Below are positions 8,216-16,745 of a stretch of 64,000 nucleotides of DNA, in pieces. The stretch is taken from contig JACKFC010000005.1 of the NCBI GenBank assembly GCA_020632665.1, positions 1 through 64,000 on the forward strand. Reading direction: 5' to 3'. Position 1 is the first letter of the stretch. Every line of letters starts with the position of its first letter. Position numbers and translations under genes: made by a program. Below the pieces are notes generated by a model. The model did not search any database and was not told where the DNA came from. It saw only the letters and a program-made list of their open reading frames with translations. This DNA comes from Deltaproteobacteria bacterium. Lineage in GTDB: Bacteria; Myxococcota_A; UBA9042.

Positions 8216-9868
8216 TCAGAAGTGCAGTCGGGCGAGCAGGCCCTGGCGCTGGCGACCGATCTCGGGCACCAACTCGAGCGCGGCGGTCCGGCCGCCGTTG
8301 CCCGTGATCGCCATCCACGCCCCGGCCAGCAACGCGACGCCGCCGACACCGGCCGAGATGGCGCCAGCGCGCCAGTTGGCTTCGGCAGCGTCGAAAGCGG
8401 CGTCGTAGCGTGGGTCGCGCAGCGGCATGTCCGCCGCCGCGCTCGCAGCCGTCGTGGCCGATTGCATCAGCCAGCCGCCAATTCCGGCCGCGACGGCGCC
8501 GCTCCCGAGCAGCAGCAGCCCCTTGCTGCGGCGCGGCAGGCCGTCCTTGCCGAAGAGGTATTTGATGCCGATGCCGGTCGCGATCGCGCCGACGCCCGCG
8601 ACGCCGTAGCCGGCGTAGGTCATCGTGGCGCCGTAGTCGTAGTAGTCGCCGTAGCCGGAGTTGCCGAGGCTGAGATCGTTGGCAACCTGCGCTTGGCTCA
8701 CGCCGTAGAGGGCGACGCCGACGCCTGCGCCGATCAGCGTCACGCCGACACCCGACCAAATCAGGCCCTTCAGCATCGCGCCGGACATCGGACCGCCGCT
8801 GCTGACGCCTGCGTCGATGCCAGCGCCGGGATCGCTCGGCGTGGGCTCGGGCTCGGGCTCGGCGTCGATCGGGGCCGGCGGCGGCGGAGCGGCTTCCGTC
8901 TCGCGCGGCGGCGGGGGTGCGTCTTCCGGTGCCTCCTCGCGCTCGTTGGGGCGCGCGTCTTGGGCACCACCGCTCATGTGCGGACGCGGGTCGCGGCTTC
9001 GCAGCCGATCGTGTGGTCGCGCGCCGAGGTTGTGGCGCTCGCCGCGGTTGGCTCGCTCGAGCGGGGTCAAGGGCCGGTCGACGTTCGACGCCGCCGGCCG
9101 ACCGCGGCGCAACGCGCCGGCGCGCTCGAGCGAGATCTCGATCCGTTGCTTCGCGTTCGGCTCCAGGTCGAGCGCGTCGGTATAGCTGACGTAGCCGTCG
9201 GCCCGCGCCTCGAGCAAGCGGCGACCGGCTTTGGCCGAGAAGGTCTTGCGGGTCGAGAGGCCGGCATAGGCGCCGTCGATCCAGATCTCGGCGGTGACCG
9301 GATAGACCAGGATCGTCAGCGTCGCCGGTCGGATATCGCTGAGCGACGCGCGGACCGTGCGCTCCTCGCCGGCACGGGCCGAGACGACCTGCTCTGCCGT
9401 CGTGAAGCCGGCCAGCGAGACGTGCATCTGGTGCGAGCCGTTCGGCAGCCAGACGCGGTAGCGCGGCGCCGTCGGCAAGAAGACCTGGTCGTCGATCCGC
9501 AGCGTCGCCCGGGCCGGGCTGACGTAGATCTCGACCCTGCCGAAGCCGGAGTCGCGCAGCGCCCATTTCGCGCGCTCCAGCAACCGCAGCGCCCGGGCAT
9601 GGGCGCCGCCGCTATCGGGCAGCAGCAGCGCGCGCTCGGCCCAGTTCGCCGCGGCGCCGACGCTCTTCGATTCGAGGAACGATTCGGCGATGGACATCGC
9701 CACGCCCGAACGCGGCCGGCGGTTGTATGCCGCGATATCGGCGCCGCGATCGGCGAAAGCGGGCAGGGCGGCGGTCAGCACCGAGAGGGCGGCGGCCAAC
9801 GCGGCGCATCTCGCGATCCGGCGTGCCGTCGCGACGTTCTCGTTCATTGCTCGATGGCGCTGGCCCAT
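8216..9868 (-). CDS. exported PEGA-domain membrane protein
   Basis: A 550-residue protein with a cleavable signal peptide (about 1-39, ALPAFA), then a short helical, TPR-like region. Two PEGA domains follow (about 110-175 and 180-245), recognisable by VSPARATLRIDDQVF and VYPVTAEIWIDGAYAG and ending in LEARADGYVS. PEGA domains are beta-rich surface modules. A charged, Pro/Glu-rich linker (about 280-375) separates them from four hydrophobic segments (LKGLIWSGVGVTLIGAGVG, YGVAGVGAIATGIGIKYLF, LLLLGSGAVAAGIGGWL, AGVGGVALLAGAWMA). The PEGA part should face the periplasm. The start at 9868 has a GAGGG site; an ATG at 9847 is an alternative. It is convergent with the AAA-TPR gene and I infer an envelope role only. 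Confidence 0.8.
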   Translation of the reverse strand: MGQRHRAMNENVATARRIARCAALAAALSVLTAALPAFADRGADIAAYNRRPRSGVAMSIAESFLESKSVGAAANWAERALLLPDSGGAHARALRLLERAKWALRDSGFGRVEIYVSPARATLRIDDQVFLPTAPRYRVWLPNGSHQMHVSLAGFTTAEQVVSARAGEERTVRASLSDIRPATLTILVYPVTAEIWIDGAYAGLSTRKTFSAKAGRRLLEARADGYVSYTDALDLEPNAKQRIEISLERAGALRRGRPAASNVDRPLTPLERANRGERHNLGARPHDRLRSRDPRPHMSGGAQDARPNEREEAPEDAPPPPRETEAAPPPPAPIDAEPEPEPTPSDPGAGIDAGVSSGGPMSGAMLKGLIWSGVGVTLIGAGVGVALYGVSQAQVANDLSLGNSGYGDYYDYGATMTYAGYGVAGVGAIATGIGIKYLFGKDGLPRRSKGLLLLGSGAVAAGIGGWLMQSATTAASAAADMPLRDPRYDAAFDAAEANWRAGAISAGVGGVALLAGAWMAITGNGGRTAALELVPEIGRQRQGLLARLHF

Positions 9869-9970
9869 CGTCCCTCTTCGTTGCGGCGTTCCTCGGCGGT
9901 CGGACCACCCGGCGCGACGTTAGCACCAGCGACGTGACCGCGCCACCGCGGGATCGAGCGGCCGGGCGCG

Positions 9971-11335
9971 CTACGGCGCCGCTGCCGCGCAATCCGGGTC
10001 CGTCGAGCAGTGGCGGTCGCAGAAGCCGTCGGATCGGCAGGCCGGAACCCCGGCCGCACAGGCCGGATCGCAGCCGCAGAGCTTCGCCCCGGCGCGCATC
10101 TCGCAGACGACCGGGCGGCCGTCGCAGGGGCACGGCGTCGGCGCGCTCGGCAGGCAATCCGGGTCCGCGGTGCATGCCTCGACGCAGGTGCCGTCGGCGG
10201 TGCAGGCGATCTCGCCGCAATCGGGGTCGTCGCGGCGGTCGTCGCAGAGGCCGTCCGCCGTGCGTGGCAGCGGCTTGACGCGGCGTTCGTAGCGGCGCCG
10301 GTATTGGCTCGCTCCGTGTCGGTCGAAGAGCTGCAGCTCGGCGACGTCGCCGTGCAGGTCGAGGCGAGCGAAGCCGGTCGTGCTGGTCGCGAAGCGGCTG
10401 CGCGGGCCCTGCCGGGTCGGCCGGCTCATCGCGCCGGCGCCGGCCACCACCATATGGACTCCGCAATGCGGCTCGAGCACCTGCTTGTCGTGTTCGTGGC
10501 CGCTGAGGAAGAAGTCCACCCGGTTGCACAGGTGTTGCGCGTAGAAGCGGGCGTCGCCGGTGCGGGCGTGGCCGTGGTGGCCGTAGGAGAGCCACGGATG
10601 GTGGCCGAGGACGACGATCCAGCGCTCGCCGTCGCGCCGCGCCTGCTGCAGCACGCCGTCGAGCCAGCGCCCTTGGGCGGCGTCGAGACGGTTGGTGTCG
10701 AGCGCGACGAAGCGCACTTCGCCCTGCTCGAAGGTGTAGTAGCGGGCCGGAATGCGGGCATCCATCGCGCCCTTGCGTGCCGCCCGTCGCTCGGGGGAGA
10801 AGGCCGTGATCCAGGCGTCGACGTCGCCGCGGTAGTCGTGGTTGCCGAGGACGAGGTACATCGGCAGCCCGAGCTCCCGATAATACGCTTCGAAATGGCT
10901 CTCGATCATCGGGTCGTCGGGGCCACGGATGCCGTTCGGATAGACGATATCGCCCAAGTGCAGGGCGAGGTCGCAATGGCGCTGCCGACAATGCGTCGTC
11001 ATCGCCTCGGCGACGGCGCGCTGACTGCCGGTGTCGACGCCGGTATCACCGAGGAAGACCAGCGCGGTCGGCGTGCCTGCCGATGCGCTCGGATCCTGCG
11101 GACCATTGCGGCTGGGGGCGTCCGCGACCGGCGCGCCGCGTGAGACTGCCGCGGGGAGGTCGTTGCGCTCTGCGCTCGGATGCGTCGGCTCCGAGCTGCC
11201 GGGCGGCCGGGTGCAGGCGGCGAAGGCGAGCGTCACGGCCGCGGCGAGGATGGCCGCCCGCGACCGGCTCGAGCCGCTTGCACGAGGGCGTGACGCGCGT
11301 GGCGCCGGTGCGCTGCCGGAAGAGTTCGGGCGCAC
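9971..11335 (-). CDS. lipoprotein calcineurin-like metallophosphoesterase with Cys-rich tail
   Basis: A 454-residue protein started at a GTG (11335), the only plausible start before a hydrophobic segment ending AFAAC, a lipobox with Cys near residue 41. All calcineurin-superfamily metal motifs are present in order: FLGDTG, LHLGDIVYPNG, GNHDYRG, LGHHPW and SGHEHD. It is therefore a probable active phosphatase or phosphodiesterase on the outside of a membrane. After residue 350 the protein changes into a Cys-rich tail with about 18 cysteines in C-x6-9-DPDC-like units, typical of secreted myxobacterial proteins. It lies 14 bases after the small gene at 11350-11610 and is probably co-transcribed. 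The substrate is unknown. Confidence 0.85.
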   Translation of the reverse strand: MRPNSSGSAPAPRASRPRASGSSRSRAAILAAAVTLAFAACTRPPGSSEPTHPSAERNDLPAAVSRGAPVADAPSRNGPQDPSASAGTPTALVFLGDTGVDTGSQRAVAEAMTTHCRQRHCDLALHLGDIVYPNGIRGPDDPMIESHFEAYYRELGLPMYLVLGNHDYRGDVDAWITAFSPERRAARKGAMDARIPARYYTFEQGEVRFVALDTNRLDAAQGRWLDGVLQQARRDGERWIVVLGHHPWLSYGHHGHARTGDARFYAQHLCNRVDFFLSGHEHDKQVLEPHCGVHMVVAGAGAMSRPTRQGPRSRFATSTTGFARLDLHGDVAELQLFDRHGASQYRRRYERRVKPLPRTADGLCDDRRDDPDCGEIACTADGTCVEACTADPDCLPSAPTPCPCDGRPVVCEMRAGAKLCGCDPACAAGVPACRSDGFCDRHCSTDPDCAAAAP

Positions 11336-11349
11336 GAGAACGGACCTGT

Positions 11350-11610
11350 TCAGCTCCGACGACGCGGCTGCTTGCCACCGTTGCGCTCGGAGTGCAGCCG
11401 ATCGGCCTTCTCCTGCATGCTGTGCAGCTTGCGGTAGAGCTGAGAGAAGTGCTGGTTCTCGATGAACTTCATCAGGTGGTTGCGGCCACGGAAGTCCGCG
11501 GTCGTCGCGGTGTCGATGATCTCTTTGAGCATCCGGATCTCGTTGCGCGTAAACGAGTTGCTCACACGGATGACCGGCGCCTTGTTGCTGTTCGTTTCGG
11601 TTTTGCTCAT
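11350..11610 (-). CDS. 86-residue small protein, unknown function
   Basis: A small cytoplasmic protein beginning MSKTETNSNK. The sequence after residue 15 looks like a compact helical domain (RNEIRMLKEIIDTATTAD, LMKFIENQHFSQLYRKLHSM) with a basic C-terminus. Codon use and charge pattern fit a real gene better than the overlapping frames, and GGGAGAG lies upstream of the ATG. It is the first gene of a two-gene unit with the metallophosphoesterase and is divergent from the threonine aldolase gene. I do not recognise the family; the basic tail would suit nucleic acid or ribosome binding. Confidence 0.65.
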   Translation of the reverse strand: MSKTETNSNKAPVIRVSNSFTRNEIRMLKEIIDTATTADFRGRNHLMKFIENQHFSQLYRKLHSMQEKADRLHSERNGGKQPRRRS

Positions 11611-11702
11611 GTCCGGACGCTCTCCCACGGCGGCGCGACCCCGCTGCGACGTTCGACGCTGGTGGCGGCTCGCCGGGGCCATCCTTGATCAAGCCGCGCC
11701 GG

Positions 11703-11732
11703 TTGGAAAGCCCCCGCCGTTCGCGGTAGGCT
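11703..11732 (+). promoter_or_regulatory. promoter of the threonine aldolase gene
   Basis: TTGGAA (11703-11708) and TAGGCT (11727-11732) are 18 bp apart. The GTG start at 11776 and its GAGGTGA site follow 43 bases on. A perfect 10-bp palindrome CTTGATCAAG (11684-11693) lies just upstream, where a regulator could bind. Confidence 0.4.
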
Positions 11733-11775
11733 CGGCGCTCCGCTTGGCCGCACGGGTGGCAAGTCGAGGTGAATC

Positions 11776-12885
11776 GTGCAGTCCTCCGAATCCGACTCCG
11801 CGCGCCGTCCCGTCGATCTGCGCAGCGATACCGTCAGTCGGCCGACGCCGGCGATGCGCGCCGCGATCGCCGAGGCCGTGGTCGGTGACGATGGTTTCCG
11901 CGACGATCCCACGGTCTTGCAGCTCGAAGCGCGGGTCGCGAGCCTGCTGCAGAAAGAAGCCGCGCTCTTCGTCCCCTCGGGCACGATGGCCAACCAGATC
12001 GCCCTGCGGCTGCATACCCAGCCCGGCGACGCGGTGATTTGCCACGACGGCGCGCACATCGTGCACCACGAGGCCGGCGCCGCGCCGGCGCTCTCCGGCG
12101 TGACCTTGACCCTGCTGCCCTCGGAAGACGGCATCCTCGACGTCGAGGACGTGGCCAACGCGATGCGCACCCGCGAAGACGGCTATTCGCCGCAGACGCG
12201 GCTGGTCTGCTTCGAGAATCCGCACAACGGCGCCGGTGGACGCATCGTGCCGCAGCTGCAGATCGACGCGGTGGCGGCGCTCTGCCGGCGCAACGGCGTC
12301 GCGCTGCACCTCGACGGGGCTCGGCTGTGGAATGCTGCGGTCGCGTCGGGCCGCTCGCTCGGTGAGCTCGCCGCGCCCTTCACCACGATCTCGGTCTGCC
12401 TGAGCAAGGGCCTCGGCGCGCCGGTCGGCTCGCTGCTGGTCGGCGAACGCGCGCAGATCGAGCGGGCCCGGCGGCTGCGCCGGATGCTCGGCGGCATGAT
12501 GCGCCAAGCCGGCATGCTCGCTGCCGCCGGTCTCTACGCGCTGGAGAACCACATCGAACGCTTGGCCGAAGACCATCGCCGCGCCGAGCTGCTGGCGTCG
12601 GCGCTGGCCGAGATCCCCTTCGTCCGCGTGGTGCCGCCGGACACCAATATCGTCCGCTTCCGGCTGCGCGGTGAGCACCCGATCTGGCGTGCCACGCTGC
12701 GGGGTGAGCCCTCGCTGGTCGAGCGCGCGGCGGCCGAGGGCGTGGTCCTGCGCGGCGAGGGGCAGTCGTTCCGTGCGGTGCTGCATCTCGACGTCGACGA
12801 TGACGGCCTCGACCACGCGATCGACGTGCTGAGCCGGCTGCTCGCCCCCGCTGGCACGAGCGACGCCGTCCCAGGTGAGACCTGA
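11776..12885 (+). CDS. ltaE: low-specificity L-threonine aldolase
   Basis: A 369-residue, PLP-dependent fold-type I enzyme that cleaves L-threonine or L-allo-threonine to glycine and acetaldehyde. Family signatures are visible: [16 protein letters not shown] at the N-terminus, [35 protein letters not shown], and the PLP Schiff-base segment [10 protein letters not shown] with Lys211. Length and order agree with the family. Translation starts at a GTG with a perfect GAGGTGA site 5 bases before it. The gene ends 33 bases before the molybdenum hydroxylase gene and may be transcribed with it, adding an amino-acid step to that cluster. Confidence 0.93.
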   Translation: MQSSESDSARRPVDLRSDTVSRPTPAMRAAIAEAVVGDDGFRDDPTVLQLEARVASLLQKEAALFVPSGTMANQIALRLHTQPGDAVICHDGAHIVHHEAGAAPALSGVTLTLLPSEDGILDVEDVANAMRTREDGYSPQTRLVCFENPHNGAGGRIVPQLQIDAVAALCRRNGVALHLDGARLWNAAVASGRSLGELAAPFTTISVCLSKGLGAPVGSLLVGERAQIERARRLRRMLGGMMRQAGMLAAAGLYALENHIERLAEDHRRAELLASALAEIPFVRVVPPDTNIVRFRLRGEHPIWRATLRGEPSLVERAAAEGVVLRGEGQSFRAVLHLDVDDDGLDHAIDVLSRLLAPAGTSDAVPGET

Positions 12886-12918
12886 GCAGTCGCCATGGCG
12901 CGACGAGGAGCAACGAGC

Positions 12919-15516
12919 ATGGAGCTGAAGGTCAATGGCCAGGAGCGTCGCTTCGACGGCGACGGTGACGCGCTGCTGGTCGACTACCTGCGCGACGGGC
13001 TGGGTTTGCGGGCGGCGAAGGTCGGCTGCTCGCCGCAGGCGAACTGCGGGACGTGCTGCGTGCTGGTGGACGGCAAGCCGCAGCTCTCCTGCGCGGTGAA
13101 GATGCGCAGGGCCGTGGGCGCCGACGTCGTCACGCTCGAGGGCATCGAATCGCACGTCGCCGACGCGCTCGCCGACGCGATGGCCGACCACGGCGGCGCG
13201 CAATGCGGCTTCTGCACGCCCGGCATCGTCGTCCGCGCCGCGGCGCTGCTGGCCGAACAACCCCGCCCGGACCGTGCCACGATCGCAAAATCGCTCGACA
13301 AGCACATCTGCCGCTGCACCGGCTACGTGAAGATCCTCGACGCCATCGAGGCCGCCGCGGCGACGCTGCGGGGCGAGGCGCAGCCGGCGCCATCGGCCGC
13401 GGCGACCGACGCCCCGGCTGGTGTCGGCGCCCGGCTGCGCAAGCTCGACGCCCGGGAATTGGCGCTCGGACGCCGCGCCTTCGTCGCCGACCTGGTGATG
13501 GACGGGATGCTGCACGGTGTGCTCGTCCTCTCCGAGCACGCCAGGGCGACGGTGTTGGAGATCGACGCCGCGCCGGCCCTGGCCGTGGCGGGGGTCGAGC
13601 GGGTGATCCGCGCCGCTGACGTCCCGGGTGCCCGCACGATCGGCCTGATCCGTCAGGATTGGCCGCTGCTGGTCGAGGTCGGTGAGCAGACGCGCTACGT
13701 CGGCGACGTCCTCGCCATCGTGGTCGCGCAGACGCGGGAAGCCGCCCGCGCCGGCGCAGACGCCGTGGCGGTGCGTTACGACGTCCACACGCCTTTGACC
13801 GATCCGATCGCCGCGATGGCCGACGACGCGCCGGCGATCCACCCGGCCGGCAACGTCCTGGACCGCTGCGCATTCGGCCGCGGCGACGTCGACGCGGCGC
13901 TCGCCGGTGCGGCGCACGTGGTCGAACGGCGCTACGTCACCCAGCGCATCGAGCACGCCTACCTCGAGCCGGAATGCTGCGTCGCCCGGCCGACCGCGGC
14001 GGGTGTGCGCATCTGGTCGCAATCACAGGGCGTCTACTCGGACCGGACGCAGATCGCCAAGCTGCTCGGGCTCGACGAGCAGGCGGTCGAGGTCGTGCTG
14101 GTGCCCAACGGCGGCGGCTTCGGCGGCAAGGAAGACCTCTCGGTGCAGGGCCACACCGCGCTGGCGGCCCGGATCTGCGGCGCCCCGGTTCGGATCGAGT
14201 TGACCCGCGACGAGTCGATCCGGCTCCACCCCAAGCGGCACCCGATCACCATGGATTACACCGTCGCCTGTGACGCCGACGGCAAGCTGCTCGCGGTGCG
14301 GGCGCGGATGGTCGGCGATACCGGCGCCTATGCCTCGGTCGGGATGAAGGTGCTCGAGCGCGCCGCGGGCCACTCGACGGGCGCCTACCATGTCGACAAC
14401 GTCGACGTCGAAGCGACCACCGTCTACACCAACAACGTGCCGTGCGGCGCGTTCCGCGGATTCGGCGCGAATCAAGCGAACTTCGCGATGGAGTCGGCGA
14501 TCGACGAGCTCTGCGAGCTCGGTGGCTTCGACCGCTGGCAGATGCGCTGGGACAACGCGCTGACCGAAGGCCGGCAGACCGCGACAGGGCAAGTCCTCGA
14601 GGGGGGCGTCGGCGTCCGCGCTTGCCTCGAGGCGGTGCGTCCGGCCTTCGCTTCGGCGCAATACGCGGGTATCGCCGCCGGCATCAAGAATACCGGAATC
14701 GGCAACGGCAAGCCCGACGAGGGGCGGGTCGAGTTGGTCGTCCGCGGGCCCGAGCAGATCGAGATCCGTCACGGCTGGACCGATATGGGGCAGGGCGCCG
14801 ATACGATGGCGGTGCAGTTCACCTGCGAGGAGACCGGCCTGCCAGCGGCGTGGATGCGCGTGGTGGTCGACACCCGGCATCAGGTCGTCACCGGGATGAC
14901 CACCGCGAGCCGCGCCACCAGCCTGCTCGGCTTGGCCATCGCCGACGCCGGCAGGGCGCTGAAGGACGACCTCGAGCGCGAAGGCGGCCTGCAGGCGCTG
15001 GTCGGTCGCCGCTATCCCGGCTTCTGGATCTGTGATTGGACCACGGCGCCTGGTGCGCCGGGGCCGGTGAAGACGCACTATAGCTATGCCTACGCCGCGC
15101 AGGTCGCGATCGCCGACGCCAGTGGCGCGATCGAGCGTGTGGTCGCGGCGCACGACGCCGGCCGCGTGGTGAATCCGACCCTCTTCGAGGGGCAGATTCA
15201 GGGCTCGGTGCACATGGGCCTCGGCTACGCGCTGCGTGAGGACCTGCCCTGCGACGAGGACGGCTGGCCGGTCAGCACGCGGATCAAGGACTGCGGCATC
15301 CTGATGGCGCACGAGACGCCGGAGATCGAGGTGATCGCGGTCGAGGTGCAGGACCCGATCGGCGCGCACGGGGTCAAGGGCGTCGGCGAGATCGGCCTGG
15401 TCCCGACCGCGCCGGCAGTCGCGGGCGCGATCTGGGCGGCGACCGGCGAGCGCCGAAGGACCTTGCCGCTGCAGCCGATGCGGCGTCGCAACCGGCGCAA
15501 GGGAGTCTGGGTGTGA
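12919..15516 (+). CDS. xanthine dehydrogenase-family molybdenum hydroxylase, fused Fe-S and Mo subunits
   Basis: An 865-residue single chain. Residues 1-85 form a plant-type 2Fe-2S domain with Cys37-x5-Cys43-x2-Cys46 and Cys58. Residues 85-150 hold the second 2Fe-2S domain (CGFCTPG and CRCTGY). From about 165 comes the molybdopterin domain, with NGGGFGGKED, AFRGFGANQA, the DMGQGADT segment and the catalytic Glu824 in KGVGEIGLV. Such enzymes hydroxylate purines or other N-heterocycles. The fused build without FAD subunit, and the GCSPQ start of the first cluster, resemble the selenium-dependent xanthine dehydrogenase group. No FAD-subunit gene lies nearby, so the electron acceptor is unclear. 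The ATG at 12919 is preferred to 12895 because of a GAGGAG site 9 bases ahead. The next gene overlaps it by 4 bases. Confidence 0.9.
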   Translation: MELKVNGQERRFDGDGDALLVDYLRDGLGLRAAKVGCSPQANCGTCCVLVDGKPQLSCAVKMRRAVGADVVTLEGIESHVADALADAMADHGGAQCGFCTPGIVVRAAALLAEQPRPDRATIAKSLDKHICRCTGYVKILDAIEAAAATLRGEAQPAPSAAATDAPAGVGARLRKLDARELALGRRAFVADLVMDGMLHGVLVLSEHARATVLEIDAAPALAVAGVERVIRAADVPGARTIGLIRQDWPLLVEVGEQTRYVGDVLAIVVAQTREAARAGADAVAVRYDVHTPLTDPIAAMADDAPAIHPAGNVLDRCAFGRGDVDAALAGAAHVVERRYVTQRIEHAYLEPECCVARPTAAGVRIWSQSQGVYSDRTQIAKLLGLDEQAVEVVLVPNGGGFGGKEDLSVQGHTALAARICGAPVRIELTRDESIRLHPKRHPITMDYTVACDADGKLLAVRARMVGDTGAYASVGMKVLERAAGHSTGAYHVDNVDVEATTVYTNNVPCGAFRGFGANQANFAMESAIDELCELGGFDRWQMRWDNALTEGRQTATGQVLEGGVGVRACLEAVRPAFASAQYAGIAAGIKNTGIGNGKPDEGRVELVVRGPEQIEIRHGWTDMGQGADTMAVQFTCEETGLPAAWMRVVVDTRHQVVTGMTTASRATSLLGLAIADAGRALKDDLEREGGLQALVGRRYPGFWICDWTTAPGAPGPVKTHYSYAYAAQVAIADASGAIERVVAAHDAGRVVNPTLFEGQIQGSVHMGLGYALREDLPCDEDGWPVSTRIKDCGILMAHETPEIEVIAVEVQDPIGAHGVKGVGEIGLVPTAPAVAGAIWAATGERRRTLPLQPMRRRNRRKGVWV

Positions 15517-16688
15517 GCGTGCGCGACGAGCCCGAATTGCCGGCGTTCGACGCGCCGACGGCGACCGACGTCCAGGCCGTGGCCGACGACGATCTCTCCT
15601 TCCTCGACGCGCCGACGGCGGCTGCCCCGGCCGTGACGCAGGAGCAAGTGGCGGCGCGCCGGCGGCATCGCAGCCCGAGCGCGCGGATGAGCGGTGGCTT
15701 CGTCCCTGGTCAGGAGCACATCGCCCTGCTGGCGCGGGTCGCGCCGCCGTTGCAATTTTCGCCCGAAGACGAACGCTTCTGGCGGCAGTGGTTGGCGTTG
15801 CCGCTCGCCGGCGCGGCGCACGCGGTCGCCGTGGACATCGCGGCGACCCTGCGCGGCAATACGACCGCGCGGATCTTCGTCCCTGGCGAGGCTGCCGAGG
15901 GACATCTCGTCGTGGGCCTGAGCGCGCGGATCCGGGCGCTCGGCGACGGGCCACTCGGCGCAGCTGCGTTGCGACAGTCCGCTGCCGACGGCGCGCTCTG
16001 CGCCCGGCTCGGCGTGCCCGTCGCATTGCTCGTCGCCGGCGCATGGCAGGCCAATCGCAGCTTGCTCGAGGCGCTCGCGCCCGCCTTGCCGGACGCCGAG
16101 AGCCGCGACCACGCCAGTGACCTCATCGGCCGTGCCGTGACGCTGCACCTCGCGACGGTCTGCGACGCGTTGCACGGCGTTCGGGTCGAGCAGCTCGAGG
16201 CCGCGCTGCGCGATCAGCTGCGCGGCGGGATGTTGCGCGAGGGCGGCGGCCTCTACGATCCGGTGACCTTGTTGCTCCGCCCGGACGGGCTGCGCGCCCG
16301 CCTGCAGGACCAACAATCGCTGGTGCAGCCGCTGCTCGGCGTGCGACTGGCCGGGCTCGGTGATCTGGTCCGCGACACGGGCTATCAGCTCCGCGACCAA
16401 GCCTACGCCGAGATCGGCGCGCGGGTCCGTGCCGCGCTGCGGGGAGCGGACCTCGCCGCGGTCGAGCACGATGGGTTGGTCACCATCGTCGTCGACGGCG
16501 ACGAAGCTGCGGCGCTGGTCGTCGCCCGCCGCCTGCGCGCAGCGCTCGAATCACCGGCCTTTCAGCTCGCGGGTCGGTCCTGGCGGGCCAAGGTCAAGAC
16601 GGCACACGCCCTGTTGCCGGCCGGCTCCGATCGCCTTGCCGCGCTGACCGCGACCCTGGAGTCGTTGCGCAGAACACTCGACGGCTAG
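15513..16688 (+). CDS. protein with degenerate GGDEF-like C-terminal domain
   Basis: A 391-residue cytoplasmic protein starting at a GTG inside the stop of the hydroxylase gene (GTGA overlap). The first 60 residues are Asp/Ala-rich and contain the phrase FDAPTA/LDAPTA twice. The middle (about 65-235) is helical and unrecognised. The C-terminal part (about 240-390) follows the pattern of a diguanylate cyclase domain. It has YDPVTLLLRPDGLRARL where GGDEF proteins have DxLTgLxNRR, a strand DGLVTIVVDGDEAAALVVARR at the active-site hairpin, and a final VKTAHALLPAGSD resembling the vTaSiGva segment. The GG(D/E)EF signature itself is lost, so no c-di-GMP synthesis is expected. The assignment is inference from layout. 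Its position inside a catabolic operon is unusual. Confidence 0.75.
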   Translation: MSVRDEPELPAFDAPTATDVQAVADDDLSFLDAPTAAAPAVTQEQVAARRRHRSPSARMSGGFVPGQEHIALLARVAPPLQFSPEDERFWRQWLALPLAGAAHAVAVDIAATLRGNTTARIFVPGEAAEGHLVVGLSARIRALGDGPLGAAALRQSAADGALCARLGVPVALLVAGAWQANRSLLEALAPALPDAESRDHASDLIGRAVTLHLATVCDALHGVRVEQLEAALRDQLRGGMLREGGGLYDPVTLLLRPDGLRARLQDQQSLVQPLLGVRLAGLGDLVRDTGYQLRDQAYAEIGARVRAALRGADLAAVEHDGLVTIVVDGDEAAALVVARRLRAALESPAFQLAGRSWRAKVKTAHALLPAGSDRLAALTATLESLRRTLDG

Positions 16689-16745
16689 CGTCAGCGGCGG
16701 CATCGTGGGGGGATCGCGGCACAGCAGCCGCGGACGGAGGGAGCG

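Noticed and set aside
12919..15516. A selenocysteine codon in the xanthine dehydrogenase-like gene
   Set aside because: There is no in-frame TGA before the stop. In this family selenium is usually a bound non-protein atom, so its presence cannot be seen in the sequence.
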